Below are positions 4,860 to 6,265 of a stretch of DNA of 6,265 bases, in pieces (positions within the stretch are counted from its first letter, which is position 1; every line of letters starts with the position of its first letter). Below the pieces are notes generated by a model that had not been told where the DNA came from, did not search any database, and saw only the letters and a list, made by a program, of their open reading frames with translations. Position numbers and translations under genes: made by a program. Source of the stretch: Methanoregulaceae archaeon (lineage in GTDB: Archaea > Halobacteriota > Methanomicrobia > Methanomicrobiales > Methanospirillaceae); assembly GCA_013331215.1 (NCBI GenBank), contig DUGU01000243.1, positions 1 to 6,265 on the forward strand. The letters are read 5' to 3'.

Positions 4860-4900
4860 GATAAATAAATGATTTTGTCGTAGATTCTATTAAAGCATAA
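4860..4900 (-). promoter_or_regulatory. Displaced native upstream region of the two-span membrane gene
   Basis: Read on the minus strand this stretch holds CTTTAATAG (about 4887-4895) and TTTATTTATC right before the insertion point. Before the insertion it lay immediately upstream of ATG TTT AAA, so it is the likely original promoter. The element now separates it from the gene by about 860 bp, where it could instead feed transcription into the transposase. Confidence 0.45.
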
Positions 4901-4945
4901 CCGGGGTAGTCCCGGCCGGCCAGCTTCCGCCGGCGGTACAGGGCC

Positions 4946-5140
4946 TTGGCCGGGATCTTGAGAGTCCGGGAGATCTCGGCCCATAAGGCTCGGCTGCGGC
5001 GGGCACCGCTCGTCCGTGACGCCGGTTATGTTATGATCTCAACCGTCGCTCGTGCTCACCTGGCGAACATGTTCGCCCGCATCACCTACAATCTAATCCA
5101 GCTCTGCACCATCCAGCGAAGGGAAGGGGCAGAGCGATAG
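4946..5140 (+). pseudogene. Probable transposase C-terminal remnant
   Basis: The last third of this frame, ISTVARAHLANMFARITYNL followed by IQLCTIQRREGAER, reads like the C-terminal helix that closes many DDE transposases (small residues, HLANMFAR, then YNL.QL). The first half (MAGILRVREISAHKARLRRA) shows no family motifs and is probably out of its original context. No ribosome site precedes the ATG at 4946. I treat it as the tail of an older insertion sequence of a different type from the intact IS5-family element nearby. The recognition rests on pattern memory only. Confidence 0.4.
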
Positions 5141-5258
5141 CTCTCGCGATCTGACAACCATTGTGAGGACGACAGGTACAGAAAAGACCGAACTAAGAAG
5201 GTTCCACAGGAATCCATCAGAGCGGGGAGATACCCAATTGTTACGAGATATCCTCATC
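5141..5258. other. Intergenic stretch with no visible gene
   Basis: No gene, tRNA or strong repeat is visible. Composition changes here from GC-rich to AT-rich, so the left edge of the AT-rich segment carrying the HEAT-repeat gene lies in or just after this stretch. Confidence 0.5.
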
Positions 5259-5267
5259 TATATATAC
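5258..5267 (+). promoter_or_regulatory. TATA box of the HEAT-repeat gene
   Basis: CTATATATAC is a good archaeal TATA box centred about 37 bp before the ATG at 5300. Transcription would start near 5286-5290, leaving a leader of only 10-14 nt. No ribosome site is present before the ATG, which agrees with a short-leader or leaderless message. Confidence 0.6.
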
Positions 5268-5299
5268 GAGTGAAATAACAATAAACCTGTTCGATTGAT

Positions 5300-6142
5300 A
5301 TGTCATTGTTTGACACCATTTTTGGTAAGAAAATGAATAAAAATGATTTTAAGAAATTGCATGATAATCGAGATGTTCAAGGTTACATTGATGCGTTGCC
5401 TTATTGTAAAAAAAATGCAGAGAATCGTATGGATATAGCAATTGCGCTGGGAAATATTGGAGATAACAAAGCAACAGACACCTTAATCGAGTTATTAAAT
5501 GATAATAATGAGTTTGTTCGGATATACGCTGCAGACGCACTCGGAAAAATTCAAGATTCAAAGGCAATTGAACCATTGACATGGGCTATTGCTGATAATG
5601 AACCTCAAGTTCGAATAGTAGCAAAACAAGCACTTGACCAAATGATAGGGAAATCAAATATTAATATAAATGAATATTATGAAGTTAAAAGGAAAAATAT
5701 ATTGCAATTGTCATCCTCAAGTAAGGTAAAAAATGAGGAAATCGCAAAAAATATTGAAAAGTTAAACAGTCAAAACTGGGAAAAGCGCGAATCCGCAGCA
5801 ATTGAAGGATCTCATTCATTTTCCCGTTGGTGGGACCCTGATTACTATTACTACTTGATAGCCACTTCATTCGACGACCATCCTCGTGTCAGAGAAGCCG
5901 CTTTGAAAAGTCTGGGCGATATGCTAATGGAAGACCATATGTCTTATGTTAAGCCCTCAATTAGCCCATATCAATTACCAAGTAACCCAAACAATGGACA
6001 AAATCTTTGGCGAAAATCCAACTTTTACCCGATTAATCGATTAATTGTTGATTCTGCAATTGAGTTACTCGACATCGAAACAGAAGCAGGAGTTAGGGAA
6101 GAAGCACAGGACCTATTAAAATTAGCCCAAGAATATCTCTAA
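5300..6142 (+). CDS. HEAT-repeat protein, 280 residues, AT-rich
   Basis: The protein is built of HEAT-like (PBS-lyase type) helical repeats, which serve as protein-binding scaffolds. Two adjacent repeats are clear: MDIAIALGNIGDNKATDTLI at 44-63, and VRIYAADALGKIQDSKAIEP at 73-92. A third starts at about PQVRIVAKQALDQMIG (102-117). A fourth appears near the C-terminus (HPRVREAALKSLGDML, 194-209), and a last helix pair at 247-280 (VREEAQDLLKLAQEY). The middle (118-190) is Asn/Lys/Ser-rich with an aromatic patch RWWDPDYYYY at 176-185. No enzymatic domain, signal peptide or membrane span is seen. The base composition is far more AT-rich than the rest of the window and Asn/Lys/Ile codons are frequent, which suggests acquisition from another source. 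It stands alone with its own promoter; a partner cannot be named. Confidence 0.88.
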   Translation: MSLFDTIFGKKMNKNDFKKLHDNRDVQGYIDALPYCKKNAENRMDIAIALGNIGDNKATDTLIELLNDNNEFVRIYAADALGKIQDSKAIEPLTWAIADNEPQVRIVAKQALDQMIGKSNININEYYEVKRKNILQLSSSSKVKNEEIAKNIEKLNSQNWEKRESAAIEGSHSFSRWWDPDYYYYLIATSFDDHPRVREAALKSLGDMLMEDHMSYVKPSISPYQLPSNPNNGQNLWRKSNFYPINRLIVDSAIELLDIETEAGVREEAQDLLKLAQEYL

Positions 6143-6265
6143 TATTCATTAGAGAATAGCTACGACCCCCAGCTTACCTTTATCCGAGAGTCGATCGATC
6201 CCTATGATCGAGCACGTTTGGGAAATACAGCTTCAACTAGGAGTTTGCAGCCATCGCAGCTCGTG
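6143..6265. other. Downstream stretch to window end, nothing recognised
   Basis: No gene or clear stop signal is visible past the HEAT-repeat gene. Composition returns towards GC-rich within about 40 bp of its stop codon, so the AT-rich segment is barely longer than the gene itself. Confidence 0.5.

Noticed and set aside
1..6265. Searched by eye for CRISPR arrays, tRNA or rRNA genes and integrase attachment repeats
   Set aside because: No regularly spaced repeats, cloverleaf-like sequence or paired attachment repeats were found; short or degenerate ones could have been missed.

Overview
The window looks like an accessory region of a GC-rich methanogenic archaeon. A Methanomicrobiales genome of the Methanoculleus type is my best guess. 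The basis is TTTATATA-type promoter boxes, strong GGAGG-type ribosome sites on the GC-rich genes, a fused winged-helix/nucleotidyltransferase gene paired with a HEPN gene, and general protein style. The assignment is inferred and no marker gene is present. Nearly all confident genes lie on the minus strand. The exceptions are a decayed HEPN gene, a transposase-like remnant and an AT-rich HEAT-repeat gene.

From left to right: (1) bases 1-357, minus strand, hold a hicB-hicA toxin-antitoxin pair. hicA starts at a TTG inside hicB and runs off the window. (2) Bases 463-846, plus strand, hold a HEPN-domain gene that looks like a pseudogene, with an in-frame TGA and a shortened N-terminal part. (3) Bases 847-1271 have no convincing gene, but contain a 16-bp perfect palindrome and a T-run that may end the next gene. 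(4) Bases 1272-1775, minus strand, encode a 167-residue protein of unknown function whose upstream region holds stacked inverted and direct repeats. (5) Bases 1907-3196, minus strand, form a probable three-gene operon: a 78-residue unknown protein, a winged-helix plus MNT-type nucleotidyltransferase (antitoxin-like), and a HEPN protein (toxin-like). (6) Bases 3344-4008, minus strand, hold two small membrane-protein genes. (7) Bases 4001-4856 are a complete IS5-family insertion sequence with 15-bp imperfect inverted repeats, an ATA target duplication and a two-frame transposase with a G6 slippery run. (8) Bases 4860-5160 hold gene debris, including a likely transposase tail. (9) Bases 5300-6142, plus strand, encode a HEAT-repeat protein with clearly lower GC than the rest.

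The theme is a cluster of toxin-antitoxin modules (HicBA, HEPN-MNT and a dead HEPN) mixed with mobile-element traffic and one gene of foreign composition. The observation I rate highest is the insertion sequence junction. The element landed exactly on the start codon of a small membrane-protein gene and pushed its native upstream region about 860 bp away. Its own end now supplies a GGAGGG ribosome site and a new in-frame ATG that overlaps the transposase stop codon as ATGA. The gene therefore appears to have been re-attached as a translationally coupled cistron of the transposase.
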